This document shows positions 9,093-16,894 of a DNA stretch of 64,000 nt, piece by piece; within the stretch, counting starts at the first letter, position 1, and every line of letters starts with the position of its first letter. The position numbers and the translations under genes were made by a program. Origin of the DNA: MVRV01 sp964646755 (lineage in GTDB: Bacteria; Desulfobacterota; Syntrophia; Syntrophales; Smithellaceae); contig CAZYIE010000001.1 of the NCBI GenBank assembly GCA_964646755.1, positions 62,001-126,000 on the forward strand, given 5' to 3'. The notes below the pieces were generated by a model that worked only from the letters and a program-made list of their open reading frames with translations, was not told where the DNA came from and searched no databases.

Positions 9093-9510
9093 CCCCCTTC
9101 TGTAAAGGGGGAACGAGGGGGATTTTAAAAATGTTACCCTTCAACAAGAAACTAAAACCGTTTGCCCGGCATTTGAGAAGTAACATGACTGATGCCGAGC
9201 AGCTGATCTGGTCCAAGATCAGAAGGAAACAGATAGCAGATTCAAAATTCTATCGGCAAAAAAATATCCGTCAGTATATTGTTGATTTCTACTGTCCTCA
9301 AGGAAAATTAATTTTGGAGATAGACGGTGGGCAGCATTATGAGGAAAAGGGAGCAGAAAAAGACCGGGAAAGAGATCAATATCTGAAGAGACTTGGTTTC
9401 ATGGTTTTGCGCTTTTCCTACATCGATGTATTGAAAAACATAGATGGAGTTATTGAGAGAATCGATGAATATTTAAAATCCCCCCTTATCCCCCCTTTAA
9501 AAAAGGAGGG
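9093..9510 (+). mobile_element. small inverted-repeat element carrying a DUF559 gene
   Basis: The segment between metY and cysK is bounded by C/G-rich inverted repeats. The left end (about 9093-9128) contains two G5 blocks and ends in ATTTTAAA. The right end (about 9472-9510) starts TTTAAAAT and contains C6 blocks; its reverse complement matches the left end over most of about 37 bp. The right repeat also encodes the last codons of the DUF559 protein (SPLIPPLKKEG), a C-terminal sequence that recurs in DUF559 proteins. I infer a small mobile or mobilised unit. Confidence 0.6.
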
Positions 9511-9514
9511 ATGA
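9131..9514 (+). CDS. DUF559 (Vsr-like/PD-(D/E)xK) endonuclease-domain protein
   Basis: This 127-residue protein carries the DUF559 core: ARHLRSNMTDAEQLIWSKIR near residue 13, FYRQKNIRQYIVDFYC near 50, LILEIDGGQHYEE near 71 (the E-x-D of a PD-(D/E)xK-like site) and RLGFMVLRF near 98. The family is related to very-short-patch-repair endonucleases, but its cellular role is unsettled. The gene starts just inside the left inverted repeat and stops within the right one, so it travels with the element. It lies between two genes of cysteine/methionine synthesis to which it has no obvious functional link. Confidence 0.85.
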   Translation: MLPFNKKLKPFARHLRSNMTDAEQLIWSKIRRKQIADSKFYRQKNIRQYIVDFYCPQGKLILEIDGGQHYEEKGAEKDRERDQYLKRLGFMVLRFSYIDVLKNIDGVIERIDEYLKSPLIPPLKKEG

Positions 9515-9529
9515 AAAGGAGAAAATGCC

Positions 9530-10738
9530 ATGCAAAAAATATTTGCGGATAATTCGCAGTCCATCGGCAATACGCCGCTGGTGATGCTTAATCATATAAC
9601 TGAAGGGGCAAAGGCCACCATCCTTGCTAAAATCGAAGGACGCAACCCTGCCTATTCCGTCAAGTGTCGCATCGGCGCCGCCATGATCTGGGATGCGGAG
9701 AAAAAGGGATTGCTTAAGCCGGGTGTGGAAATAATAGAACCGACCAGCGGCAATACGGGGATTGCGCTTGCTTATGTGGCGGCGGCGCGTGGCTACAAGC
9801 TTACCCTGACTATGCCGGAAACAATGAGCATTGAACGGCGGCGGGTGTTGGCAGCATTCGGAGCTAACCTGGTGCTTACCCCTGGTCTGGAAGGAATGAA
9901 AGGAGCTATTAATAAGGCGGAAGAGATTGCGGCCTCCGATCCGCAGAAATATTTCCTGCCGCAGCAGTTCAAAAATCCGGCTAATCCGGCAATTCATGAG
10001 AAGACCACCGGGCCGGAAATATGGAGCGACACCGATGGAGAAGTGGACGTAATTGTGGCGGGCGTCGGCACTGGCGGAACGATTACCGGTATCTCGCGCT
10101 ACATCAAAAAGAAAATGAAAAAGAAGATTATTTCGGTGGCGGTGGAACCGCAGGAAAGCCCGATCATTACGCAAAAAATAGCCGGGCAGGAATTAAAACC
10201 ATCACCGCATAAGATTCAGGGCATCGGCGCTGGTTTCATTCCCGATATTTTGGATTTATCTTTAATTGACCGGGTGCAGCTTGTGGACAGCATGGAAGCC
10301 GTTGACTACGCCCGCAGGCTGGCGCGGGAAGAGGGAATTCTGGTGGGCATTTCCAGTTCCAGTTCTCGCTGCACACCACCGACCAGTCACNNNNNNNNNN
10401 AGTTGTGTTGAGAATATATCTCCAATTGGAAGTTCGTTTGCCTTTGAGATTGCAAGAAAAATAGGTTTGCCAGAAGAGATCCTTCAGGATGCCACCAACA
10501 AGATCGGGGTCGATCACATCGATATACGCACCGACCGGCCTTATATCGAAGAATTGATCAAATTTTTCCGGATGAGAAGGAAGCGCCTGTGAAAAGACGT
10601 ATCTGTGGCGCCGTCGCCGCCGCTGCAATTCGGTTAGCGAGACTCGACGAATTTGCCGGGAAAACAATAGTTGCCATTTTTCCCGATGCCGGTGAGCGTT
10701 ACCTTTCAACAGTTTTGTTTGAAGGAATCGGGGTTTGA
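9530..10738 (+). pseudogene. cysK: cysteine synthase A, interrupted by a chimeric assembly insert
   Basis: The first 276 codons (9530-10357) are a good CysK, close to the enterobacterial type: PLP lysine in SVKCRIGAAMIWDAEKKG, PTSGNTGIALAYVAAARGYK, and the glycine-rich GVGTGGTITG. The frame breaks at GISS. The missing C-terminus resumes at 10607 (GAVAAAAIRLARLDEF ... ERYLSTVLFEGIGV, stop at 10736-10738) in the same numerical frame. About 249 bp of unrelated sequence, including ten Ns, lies between. Joining the halves gives a normal enzyme of about 319 residues that makes cysteine from O-acetylserine and sulfide. The break is most likely an assembly error, so the real gene is probably intact. 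Confidence 0.85.
10358..10606. other. chimeric insert with scaffold gap (MutS-family and DUF58 protein scraps)
   Basis: Ten Ns occupy 10391-10400. After them the plus strand encodes GSSFAFEIARKIGLPEEIL, the pattern of the C-terminal part of MutS/MutS2-type ATPases. At the codons for GVDHID this switches to RTDRPYIEELIKFFRMRR, the usual C-terminal end of DUF58 proteins, with a stop at 10590-10592. Two unrelated protein ends meeting at a short sequence both families could share, inside an otherwise continuous cysK, look like a mis-joined assembly path rather than biology. Confidence 0.75.
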
Positions 10739-10766
10739 TATTTGGCTGTTGAGATGTCAAAGATTA

Positions 10767-10795
10767 TTGACAACTTAATTTTATATTGGTAAACA
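10767..10795 (+). promoter_or_regulatory. sigma70-type promoter of the thi operon
   Basis: TTGACA at 10767-10772 and TAAACA at 10790-10795 are separated by 17 bp, and TG lies at the upstream edge of the -10 box. They sit just before the TPP aptamer. Transcription would start near 10802. Confidence 0.55.
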
Positions 10796-10805
10796 GCTCC
10801 AACAA

Positions 10806-10884
10806 ATTGGGGTGGCATCTATTCTTAGGTGTCTGAGATCATACCCGTTGAACCTGATCCAGATAATGCTGGCGTAGGGAGGAG
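10806..10884 (+). promoter_or_regulatory. TPP riboswitch (THI element)
   Basis: The conserved aptamer core is present in order: GGGGTGGC, then CTGAGAT, ACCC, TTGAACCTGAT, and TAATGCTGGCGTAGGGA. These are the pyrimidine-sensing CUGAGA loop and the pyrophosphate-sensing half of the thiamine pyrophosphate riboswitch. A terminator hairpin starts about 20 nt downstream, which suggests transcriptional control of thiM-thiE: TPP binding would favour termination. Confidence 0.93.
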
Positions 10885-10902
10885 AAAGAGCAGGACATTA
10901 TT

Positions 10903-10943
10903 AAACCCTTTCGGCCTCTTTAAACAGGCAGGAAGGGTTTTTT
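10903..10943 (+). terminator. rho-independent terminator of the TPP riboswitch
   Basis: AAACCCTT (10903-10910) pairs with AAGGGTTT (10933-10940) around an inner CGGCCTC...AGGCAG region and runs into a T tract. It is the likely expression platform of the aptamer just upstream. Confidence 0.8.
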
Positions 10944-10954
10944 GATGTGAGACT

Positions 10955-11105
10955 CAAATTTCAGAAATGCAGTGCGTTGAAATTTGCAAGTCGAACAATC
11001 CCGCATAGCGGAGGGTATGAGACCGGCAATTCGTTAGGGAATTGTTTCCAAAGTCTGCCCCAGGGCTCATACCCGTGGTTTGCTGGGAATAGTGATTGAT
11101 TGTTG
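10955..11105 (+). ncRNA. structured leader of unknown class between TPP terminator and thiM
   Basis: About 200 nt separate the riboswitch terminator from thiM and are rich in perfect inverted repeats. CAAATTTCA (10955-10963) pairs with TGAAATTTG (10978-10986). GGGTATGAG (11013-11021) pairs with CTCATACCC (11066-11074), enclosing CAATTC/GAATTG (11027-11032/11039-11044). An outer AACAATC...GATTGTT pairing is possible. I recognise no Rfam class and no reading frame. It could be a second leader element, a processed small RNA or a decayed mobile palindrome. Confidence 0.4.
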
Positions 11106-11147
11106 CAATATAATTGCATAAAATAAAAGTTAAGGAGAGCAGTATTT

Positions 11148-11951
11148 ATGAAAACTACCGCAGCAGAAATTTACAAATCAATTGAATCAATTCGGCAAAA
11201 AGCGCCGATTGTTCATAATATTACCAATTATGTGGTAATGAATAATACGGCTAATGCACTGCTGGCGATTGGCGCCTCACCGGTCATGGCGCATGCCCCG
11301 GAAGAAGTCGAAGAAATGGTGAATATCGCTTCCGCTCTGGTCATCAATATCGGGACGCTAAGCGAACGCTGGATTTCTTCGATGTTTAAAGCGGCAGCAC
11401 AGGCCGGGGAAAATGGTATTCCGGTTATTTTTGATCCTGTTGGCGCCGGAGCTACAAGCTATCGTACTCAAACAGCAAAGGAACTGATCGAAAAACAACG
11501 GCCAACCATTATTCGGGGAAATGCCTCGGAAATTATGGCGCTTTATGATGACAAAACAAAAACGAAAGGTGTGGACAGCGCGGCGTTATCCGATGATGCA
11601 ATTGTAACTGCACAAAAATTAAGTGAAACATACAATTGTGTGGTTTGTGTCAGTGGGGCGACGGATTATATTGTAGAAGGCAAGCAAATTATCAAGGTTA
11701 ACAACGGCCATCCTTTGATGACCAGAGTTACCGGACTTGGTTGCACGGCTTCTGCCCTTTGCGGCGCATTTGCCGCCGGGGAAAAATCTTTTCTTACGGC
11801 AACGGCCCAAGCGATGGCTGTTATGGGCATTGCCGGAGAAATGGCTGCCGGAAAAGCCGCAGGACCTGGCAGCCTGCAAATGCATTTTCTGGATTATCTT
11901 TATAATCTATCCGAAGATGACATTGAGCGGCATTTGAAAGTTGAGGCGTAG
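11148..11951 (+). CDS. thiM: hydroxyethylthiazole kinase
   Basis: ThiM phosphorylates 4-methyl-5-(2-hydroxyethyl)thiazole in thiamine salvage. Family features are VHNITNYVVMNNTANALLA near residue 21, VFDPVGAGAT-type DPVGAGATSYR near 97, VSGATDYIVEG near 168 and the phosphoryl-transfer loop MTRVTGLGCTASALCGAF near 191, with the conserved Cys. The 267-residue length is normal. AAGGAGAG precedes the ATG. thiE starts 2 bp after the stop, and the operon is headed by a TPP riboswitch, so thiamine repression is expected. Confidence 0.95.
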   Translation: MKTTAAEIYKSIESIRQKAPIVHNITNYVVMNNTANALLAIGASPVMAHAPEEVEEMVNIASALVINIGTLSERWISSMFKAAAQAGENGIPVIFDPVGAGATSYRTQTAKELIEKQRPTIIRGNASEIMALYDDKTKTKGVDSAALSDDAIVTAQKLSETYNCVVCVSGATDYIVEGKQIIKVNNGHPLMTRVTGLGCTASALCGAFAAGEKSFLTATAQAMAVMGIAGEMAAGKAAGPGSLQMHFLDYLYNLSEDDIERHLKVEA

Positions 11952-11953
11952 CC

Positions 11954-12583
11954 ATGCGCGGACTTTATCTGGTGACAGACCGCAGTTTGTGCGGACAAAA
12001 ATCATTGGAAGATGTTGTTTTGCAGGTAGTAAGGGGCGGCGTATCCTGTGTGCAATTACGGGAGAAGGATGTCTCTACCCGCCAATTTGTAAGTGAGGCG
12101 CAAAGAATAATAAAGATTTTGGAACCATACAAAATTCCCCTGATCATCAATGATCGCATTGATGTTGCTTTGGCCTGCGGCGTCGCCGGAGTGCATATCG
12201 GTCAGGATGATATGCCCTATCCAATCGCCCGGAAGCTTCTGGGACCAAAAGCAATCATCGGTTTATCAGTGGAAACATGGGCTGATGTCGAAGAAAGCCA
12301 GAAACTGGATGTGAATTATATCGGTGTCAGCCCAGTCTTTGCAACGCCGACAAAAACCGATACGAAAAGCCCTTGGGGGCTGGCCGGCCTTAAAAAAATA
12401 AAAGCATTCAGCCGTCATCCGCTTGTTGCTATTGGCGGCCTCAATGAATCCAATATCCGGGAAACTATTGCGGCGGGTGCCGATTGCGTTGCGGTCGTAT
12501 CGGCGATTTGTGCTGCGCCTGATCCGCAAGCAGCCGCACATAAACTCAACTGCATAATTGAGTCGGCTTTACTCACGAGGTAA
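11954..12583 (+). CDS. thiE: thiamine-phosphate synthase
   Basis: ThiE joins hydroxymethylpyrimidine diphosphate with thiazole phosphate to give thiamine phosphate. The TIM-barrel signatures are visible: VQLREKDVSTRQFV near residue 34, IINDRIDVALACGVAGVHIGQDD near 63 with the metal/pyrophosphate residues, SPVFATPTKTDTK near 125 and VAIGGLNESNI near 157. Its 209 residues are typical. The stop overlaps the start of the next gene by one base, indicating translational coupling. With ThiM it forms a salvage branch; no thiC, thiD or thiG is seen in the window. Confidence 0.95.
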   Translation: MRGLYLVTDRSLCGQKSLEDVVLQVVRGGVSCVQLREKDVSTRQFVSEAQRIIKILEPYKIPLIINDRIDVALACGVAGVHIGQDDMPYPIARKLLGPKAIIGLSVETWADVEESQKLDVNYIGVSPVFATPTKTDTKSPWGLAGLKKIKAFSRHPLVAIGGLNESNIRETIAAGADCVAVVSAICAAPDPQAAAHKLNCIIESALLTR

Positions 12584-13383
12584 TGGCATTGCCTGATAAA
12601 CTGATCATTCTTGATTATTCCGGAACTCTGAGTCTTGATGCCGCCGCTTTTTCACGTTCCGACAATCTCATCCATCATTTGCAAAGGAGCGGTTTGTTTG
12701 CAATGGGCGTGAATAGCGCTGCTTTGTTCTGGGAGATAGTTAATGCAACCTGGCCCAAAGGCAGCATTTCGCGATTGGGATACAAAAGCGTGATGCAGGA
12801 GCGTATAGCAGAATTGTTTCCGGAAAAATCGCTTGTAAAACAGGCTGAAGCATCCCGGAGCGTTGCTAATTTTGTTGACTCATATTTCGATCATTTTCGA
12901 ATTGATGAGCATTGGCGGTTGATTCTGGAAAGACTGTCTTCGGATAAATCCGTAAATGTAATTATCGCCACCGATCATTATGCCGAAGCTACGGATGCGA
13001 TCATTAAACATTTTGGCCAGTGGAATATTCCGGCAGTGACCCTTTCGGCTGATGTTAAGAGTAATATTTTAGTGGCCAATTCTGCTGATCTGGGCATGCA
13101 TAAAGACCAACAGCAATTCTGGCGGAAAGTGAATAATGTTTTGCGGCAAAATTATAACCGTATTTTGCTGATAGATGATTTCGGGCAAAATGAGCAACAG
13201 GGTGATGCTTATAGTGACTCAATTAAAGTAAACGAACGCAGGAAGACGACAGTAACGATATTGAGAGCGGTTTTTGCCGTTGATGTTGAAGTCATTGCTT
13301 TTACTGCCCAAGATAAACAGATAGGCGTATTGATTGCCGAAACGTCGGCAAGAATTGATCAATTTTTTTGTGGGGGGCTATAG
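12583..13383 (+). CDS. HAD-like hydrolase, possibly a thiamine-pathway phosphatase
   Basis: The N-terminus carries a HAD motif I, IILDYSGTLS (residues 8-17), with Tyr at the middle position and Ser in place of the second Asp of the usual DxDGT. VIIATDHYAE near residue 128 may be motif II and LLIDDFGQNEQQG near 193 motif IV. The cap region is unusual, and I do not recognise a named subfamily. It overlaps thiE by one base and is probably co-translated, so dephosphorylation of thiamine phosphate or a precursor is plausible but is inference. Loss of the second Asp leaves phosphatase activity uncertain. Its 3' end overlaps the convergent TPR gene by 25 bp. Confidence 0.6.
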   Translation: MALPDKLIILDYSGTLSLDAAAFSRSDNLIHHLQRSGLFAMGVNSAALFWEIVNATWPKGSISRLGYKSVMQERIAELFPEKSLVKQAEASRSVANFVDSYFDHFRIDEHWRLILERLSSDKSVNVIIATDHYAEATDAIIKHFGQWNIPAVTLSADVKSNILVANSADLGMHKDQQQFWRKVNNVLRQNYNRILLIDDFGQNEQQGDAYSDSIKVNERRKTTVTILRAVFAVDVEVIAFTAQDKQIGVLIAETSARIDQFFCGGL

Positions 13384-14540
13384 GGCGTTATTAGATATTT
13401 CTTGACCTCAATCTGGGCGGTTCCTTCTCCGCCCTTAACATCAAGCGCTTTGGAATAATATTCCTGGGCTTTTTTCCTTTCTTTGCGGGCATCACTAATC
13501 ATTCCCAGTCTGAGATACGCTAATGCCCGCACCCGGGCACTATAAGGAGTTGTGTCTTTGAGTGCCCTTTGCAAATATTCCTCAGCTTTGGCATAGCTTC
13601 CTTGAGTAAAAAAAATTCTTCCCATTAATAGATCAAGGCGTGGTTGAAGTTGAGGGGCGAAAGGAGGAAGTCCTGCCCGGATATTTTTTTCAAGGTCCCG
13701 GGCAATATTCAAAGCATCTTCAAACCTGCCCAGATCGGAAAGGGTATTAGCCAGCGCAAAAGAAAAATTATAATTATTGGGAAATATTTCCTTTAATTCC
13801 AAAATAAGGGGCAGGGCTCGTGCCGGTTGCTTTTCAAAATTCAAATAATCGGAAGAGAGTTCCGACATCGCCAGTTGTTTAAGGAGGTCACCTTTCTGTG
13901 CTGCCAGTTCCAATTCCTGGAGCCCTTTCTTTCTACCCCCGGAAGTGACTATCAGCGAAGACAGGAAGCGGGTCAGGCCGGGTAGATGATCAATATGGTA
14001 ACGAAATGAACCCATTAAAAAAAGCAGGTCGTAATTATGCGGGTTACTCTCTTTGGCCTTTTCCAGATACTCCCATATCTTAGAGGCATCACGGGCCATG
14101 CTGATATATTGTTTATTATGGCTAGACCAGTTAAATCTGGCGATTTTCGCCATAGCCATAGCCAGGTAAGCATTACTGTCTTTGGGATTTTTCCCGATTC
14201 TTTTTTCTCCCCGGGCCAGGGATTCGTCAACATAGCGCAGCATGGAATCTTGATGATTTTTGCGGATATTTTCATCAAAACTCATTTCATAGGCAAATAA
14301 ATTAATCATGGTCAGAAAAGCATATCCGGTTGGGTTTTCGGGTTCCAACTCGACTGCTTTTTGTAGATAAGCATTGGATTTAGAAAATTCCAGGTTAAAC
14401 GCTTTTTCAATGCCCAACTTAAGATAAAACTGGAATTGATTGGCTTGCGGCTGAGCCAATGCTGTTTTTGCAATATTAAAGGAGATTAAAAAAAATATGC
14501 AAAGAATAAAAAGAATGATTGTGAAATACTTTTTTTTCAT
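13359..14540 (-). CDS. exported TPR-repeat protein
   Basis: A hydrophobic signal segment (residues 5-29, ending TALAQ) is followed by tetratricopeptide repeats over most of the 393 residues, for example AFNLEFSKSNAYLQKAVELEPENP near 50 and SYAKAEEYLQRALKDTTPYS near 318. TPR proteins of this type act as periplasmic or outer-membrane-associated scaffolds; no specific partner is suggested here. The gene converges on the HAD-like gene with a short overlap. Function remains unknown. Confidence 0.8.
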   Translation of the reverse strand: MKKKYFTIILFILCIFFLISFNIAKTALAQPQANQFQFYLKLGIEKAFNLEFSKSNAYLQKAVELEPENPTGYAFLTMINLFAYEMSFDENIRKNHQDSMLRYVDESLARGEKRIGKNPKDSNAYLAMAMAKIARFNWSSHNKQYISMARDASKIWEYLEKAKESNPHNYDLLFLMGSFRYHIDHLPGLTRFLSSLIVTSGGRKKGLQELELAAQKGDLLKQLAMSELSSDYLNFEKQPARALPLILELKEIFPNNYNFSFALANTLSDLGRFEDALNIARDLEKNIRAGLPPFAPQLQPRLDLLMGRIFFTQGSYAKAEEYLQRALKDTTPYSARVRALAYLRLGMISDARKERKKAQEYYSKALDVKGGEGTAQIEVKKYLITPYSPPQKN

Positions 14541-14768
14541 AAACTCATCCGGGGAAAAGAAATATAAGCGTCTTCCATTAATAATAGTCCTAGTCTATAG
14601 CCCTGCATGGATGCAAAGGCAATATGCAATTAGCAGAGTTTCTTTATATATTCAATATTGCAAATATGTTTTCTTCTTCAGGCCAGGATTGCATAAGAAT
14701 AGATAATGCAGGAATTATAATCAGGCCTGTGGTAAAACAAATTCAATTATCCCGAGGGAGAGGTTAAT

Positions 14769-15245
14769 ATGATTGTTGATAATATACGTCATTGGAAAAT
14801 TCATTTGAGAAATCCGGTGTGGGAAGCAGTCTTTGCTGAGATCAAAGCATTGAATGAACATACTCACGATATGGAAAAGAAAATTCAAAATGATGATCTT
14901 ATCCTCAAAGTATTCAGCTATGAAACTTTAACCCCGGAAGACCCGCGTGCTGAATTGGAATCACATAGGAAATATATTGATATTCATACGACGCTTACCG
15001 GAATTGAAAGGATTGAATGGTATCCAATTTCTGTTCTTTCTGCCAAAAGCACTTATAGTGAAAGTGAAGATGCAATATACTACGAAAGCAAAAGACCGCC
15101 CTGGGCCAGCATTAATATGCATCCGGGAATATTTGCCGCTTTCTGGCCGGAAGATGCTCATATGCCTCGAATAATGACTGGGGAAAAACCTGAATTGATT
15201 AAAAAAGCTGTCTTTAAAATAAAAATTGATCTCATTCCATTTTAA
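14769..15245 (+). CDS. YhcH/YjgK/YiaL family protein (DUF386)
   Basis: This 158-residue cupin-like protein has YIDIHTTLTGIERIEW near residue 68, HPGIFAAFWPEDAHMP near 118 and a C-terminal KAVFKIKID, all matching the YhcH/EbgC family. Family members are linked to sugar or sialic-acid metabolism (EbgC modulates a beta-galactosidase), but no sugar operon is seen here. The ribosome site GAGGGAGAGG precedes the ATG. The gene is flanked by minus-strand genes on both sides and is probably monocistronic. Confidence 0.85.
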   Translation: MIVDNIRHWKIHLRNPVWEAVFAEIKALNEHTHDMEKKIQNDDLILKVFSYETLTPEDPRAELESHRKYIDIHTTLTGIERIEWYPISVLSAKSTYSESEDAIYYESKRPPWASINMHPGIFAAFWPEDAHMPRIMTGEKPELIKKAVFKIKIDLIPF

Positions 15246-15279
15246 GTCAGAGAAGATAACGAAGCTATTCGGCTGATTA

Positions 15280-15957
15280 TCATGGCGTAAACTGAATTTC
15301 GCCGAAATCATCCGGCAGATGAAAATTTAATTCGCGCAGCGGGGACCATGATCCCCAATGCGGATGGGAAGTCTCGTTGCCGCATTTATAAAAATTAGCC
15401 CGCCAGATTAGCCCGCTGACTTCAGTTAGAGTTCCTGCATATTTTTCCAGTACGGTAAAGGGAATAGAAAATTCCAGAAACCAGGTAATCTTCTGGGTGA
15501 TCTCCGGTTCAACTATCGGAGGTAAACTGGAAAAGCGCTTTATCTGCAGATTGTCTTCCGGCGTCAGCGGGATAAATTCCTTTACAGTACCGGATACGCG
15601 AGTCGGGTCGGTAATGAATGATGCGAGCAGCGCTCCGCCGCAATTAAATTCAAAATTGAAATAACCACCTGTGGCTTTGGGCTGCACAAAAAATTCAACA
15701 CAACTGTCTTTATATACTTCCGACTGGAATTCTGTATGGACACAGCGGACATGCTGATCATTAATAAGGAAGATTCCGTAGATTCTGTCTTGGTCATAAA
15801 GCAATTTGCACTGAGTCCTTGGGCGATGCGCACTGCTTTCCTGACGGTAACAGGAAATTTCCAGCGCCGGAATATTTCCCCACTCCGCACCGTCCCACTG
15901 ACTGTTCATGTCCGGTGGTTGCTTTGCAAAAAATATTTTATATTTTTTAATGCCCAT
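15280..15957 (-). CDS. carbohydrate-binding family 9-like protein
   Basis: This 225-residue soluble protein resembles the CBM9-like fold used for sugar binding or as a stand-alone module: YKDSCVEFFVQPKATGGYFNFEFN near residues 80-103, followed by WFLEFSIPFTVLEKYAG near 158 and a C-terminal HWGSWSPLRELNFHLPDDFG. I see no signal peptide or catalytic domain. It converges with yhcH, which is also sugar-associated, but the two cannot share a transcript. Confidence 0.75.
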   Translation of the reverse strand: MGIKKYKIFFAKQPPDMNSQWDGAEWGNIPALEISCYRQESSAHRPRTQCKLLYDQDRIYGIFLINDQHVRCVHTEFQSEVYKDSCVEFFVQPKATGGYFNFEFNCGGALLASFITDPTRVSGTVKEFIPLTPEDNLQIKRFSSLPPIVEPEITQKITWFLEFSIPFTVLEKYAGTLTEVSGLIWRANFYKCGNETSHPHWGSWSPLRELNFHLPDDFGEIQFTP

Positions 15958-16056
15958 ATAGTTTAGTAACGTTTTGCCGAAGCTGATTTCTTCTCCGTGT
16001 GGTTGATAATATCGATTTTTTTGAAGTATTTACTTTTCAAATCATCAATACAATCA

Positions 16057-16161
16057 TCATCTACTGCCGAATTCGCCGTGCAAAGTAACAACTGAAATAC
16101 ATACATCTGGATATAAAAAGACAATTGCCAAGACTGAAGTCAAAATAATTTTAAGTTTCAT
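16057..16161 (-). CDS. possible short exported peptide or truncated gene start
   Basis: A 34-codon frame starts MKLKIILTSVLAIVFLYP, a signal-peptide-like sequence, then stops 16 codons later. The ribosome site is weak. It may be the stump of a secreted protein in a decaying region. The rest of 15958-16265 shows nothing I can name. Confidence 0.25.
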   Translation of the reverse strand: MKLKIILTSVLAIVFLYPDVCISVVTLHGEFGSR

Positions 16162-16265
16162 ATATTTTTCGGTGGGGCACTGCTTATTCATGTTTAAACC
16201 ATAAGGATTTTGATATTGTATGTTAAAAAAATTTTGATCACAAAATGTGAGAAGTCTATTACAAA

Positions 16266-16583
16266 TTAAACCTGATGTGCTAGATGTTTATAAGATGGAA
16301 TTATTTTTATGTCTTGTAATTCAGTGTCTTGAGCTAGATATAAATCCCATCTAATTTGCATATTTAACCAAAAATCAGGTGATACATCAAAAAATTTCGA
16401 TAATCTGAGCGCTGTGCTAGGCGTTATTCCTCTGCGCTTGTTAACAATTTCATTAATTCTCTGATAGGAAACATTAATAGCGCTAGCAAGCTGCCGTTGT
16501 GTAATCCCCATAGGATTCAAGAACTCTTCTAAAAGCATTTCACCGGGATGTGTCGGTTTTCGGTGCGTGGGTATGCGAACCAT
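16266..16583 (-). CDS. higA: HigA-type antitoxin (XRE-family HTH)
   Basis: This 105-residue antitoxin starts with the HigA signature RKPTHPGEMLLEEFLNPMGI. The XRE helix-turn-helix follows (ITQRQLASAINVSYQRINEIVNKRRGITPSTALRLSKFF in segments, residues 27-65) and then SPDFWLNMQIRWDLY. It should neutralise a HigB RNase and repress its own promoter. The toxin gene lies upstream, as usual for higBA, but is truncated, so this antitoxin is effectively an orphan. A TTAAAGGAG site precedes the ATG. Confidence 0.9.
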   Translation of the reverse strand: MVRIPTHRKPTHPGEMLLEEFLNPMGITQRQLASAINVSYQRINEIVNKRRGITPSTALRLSKFFDVSPDFWLNMQIRWDLYLAQDTELQDIKIIPSYKHLAHQV

Positions 16584-16604
16584 TTAATTTCTCCTTTAAA
16601 GTTA

Positions 16605-16832
16605 CTAATGATAGTCTAATATTTCCACTTCATCTGGTCCGGAATCTGTCCAATAAAAACAAATCCTATACTGATCATTAATGCGGATGCTATATTGTCC
16701 TTTACGGTCTCCAGACAGCATTTCCAGATGATTGCCGGGTGGTCTTCGAAGATCATCCAGTTTTGTAACAGAATCAAGTTGATCCAGTTTTCGAGCAACA
16801 ATTGACCAAAGGCGTGCCGGATACGGCTGAGA
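16605..16832 (-). pseudogene. higB: truncated HigB toxin
   Basis: The frame ending at the TAG at 16605-16607 reads IVARKLDQLDSV, LRRPPGNHLEMLSGDRKGQ, then YSIRINDQYRICFYW and VEILDYH, the C-terminal two thirds of a HigB/RelE-type mRNA interferase. The N-terminal 20 or so residues and a start codon are missing. Upstream the frame runs into the orphan TPP aptamer on the other strand and hits a stop at 16833-16835. A different frame over the same DNA offers an ATG at 16801, but its product is not HigB-like. Confidence 0.75.
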
Positions 16833-16878
16833 TTATACCCTTTGAACCCGACCCGGGTAATGCCGGCGTAGGGATTGG
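16806..16878 (+). promoter_or_regulatory. orphan TPP riboswitch aptamer
   Basis: A second THI element is recognisable: CCAA (P1), AGGCGTGCC, GGCTGAGATTATACCC, TTTGAACCCGA, GGGTAATGCCGGCGTAGGG and TTGG (P1'). The only oddity is C for G in the usual AGGGG. No thiamine gene follows on the plus strand; the next plus-strand coding scrap is the FAD-oxidase tail at 17361. I infer that the gene it controlled was deleted. Confidence 0.85.
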
Positions 16879-16894
16879 CAATTGCGAAAATAAT

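Noticed and set aside
9497..10174. A 225-codon minus-strand ORF opposite cysK.
   Set aside because: It is an antisense shadow of conserved cysK coding sequence.
16616..16801. A 61-codon minus-strand ORF between higA and the orphan aptamer.
   Set aside because: It is out of frame with the clear HigB sequence read from the same DNA, so it was replaced by the truncated higB call.
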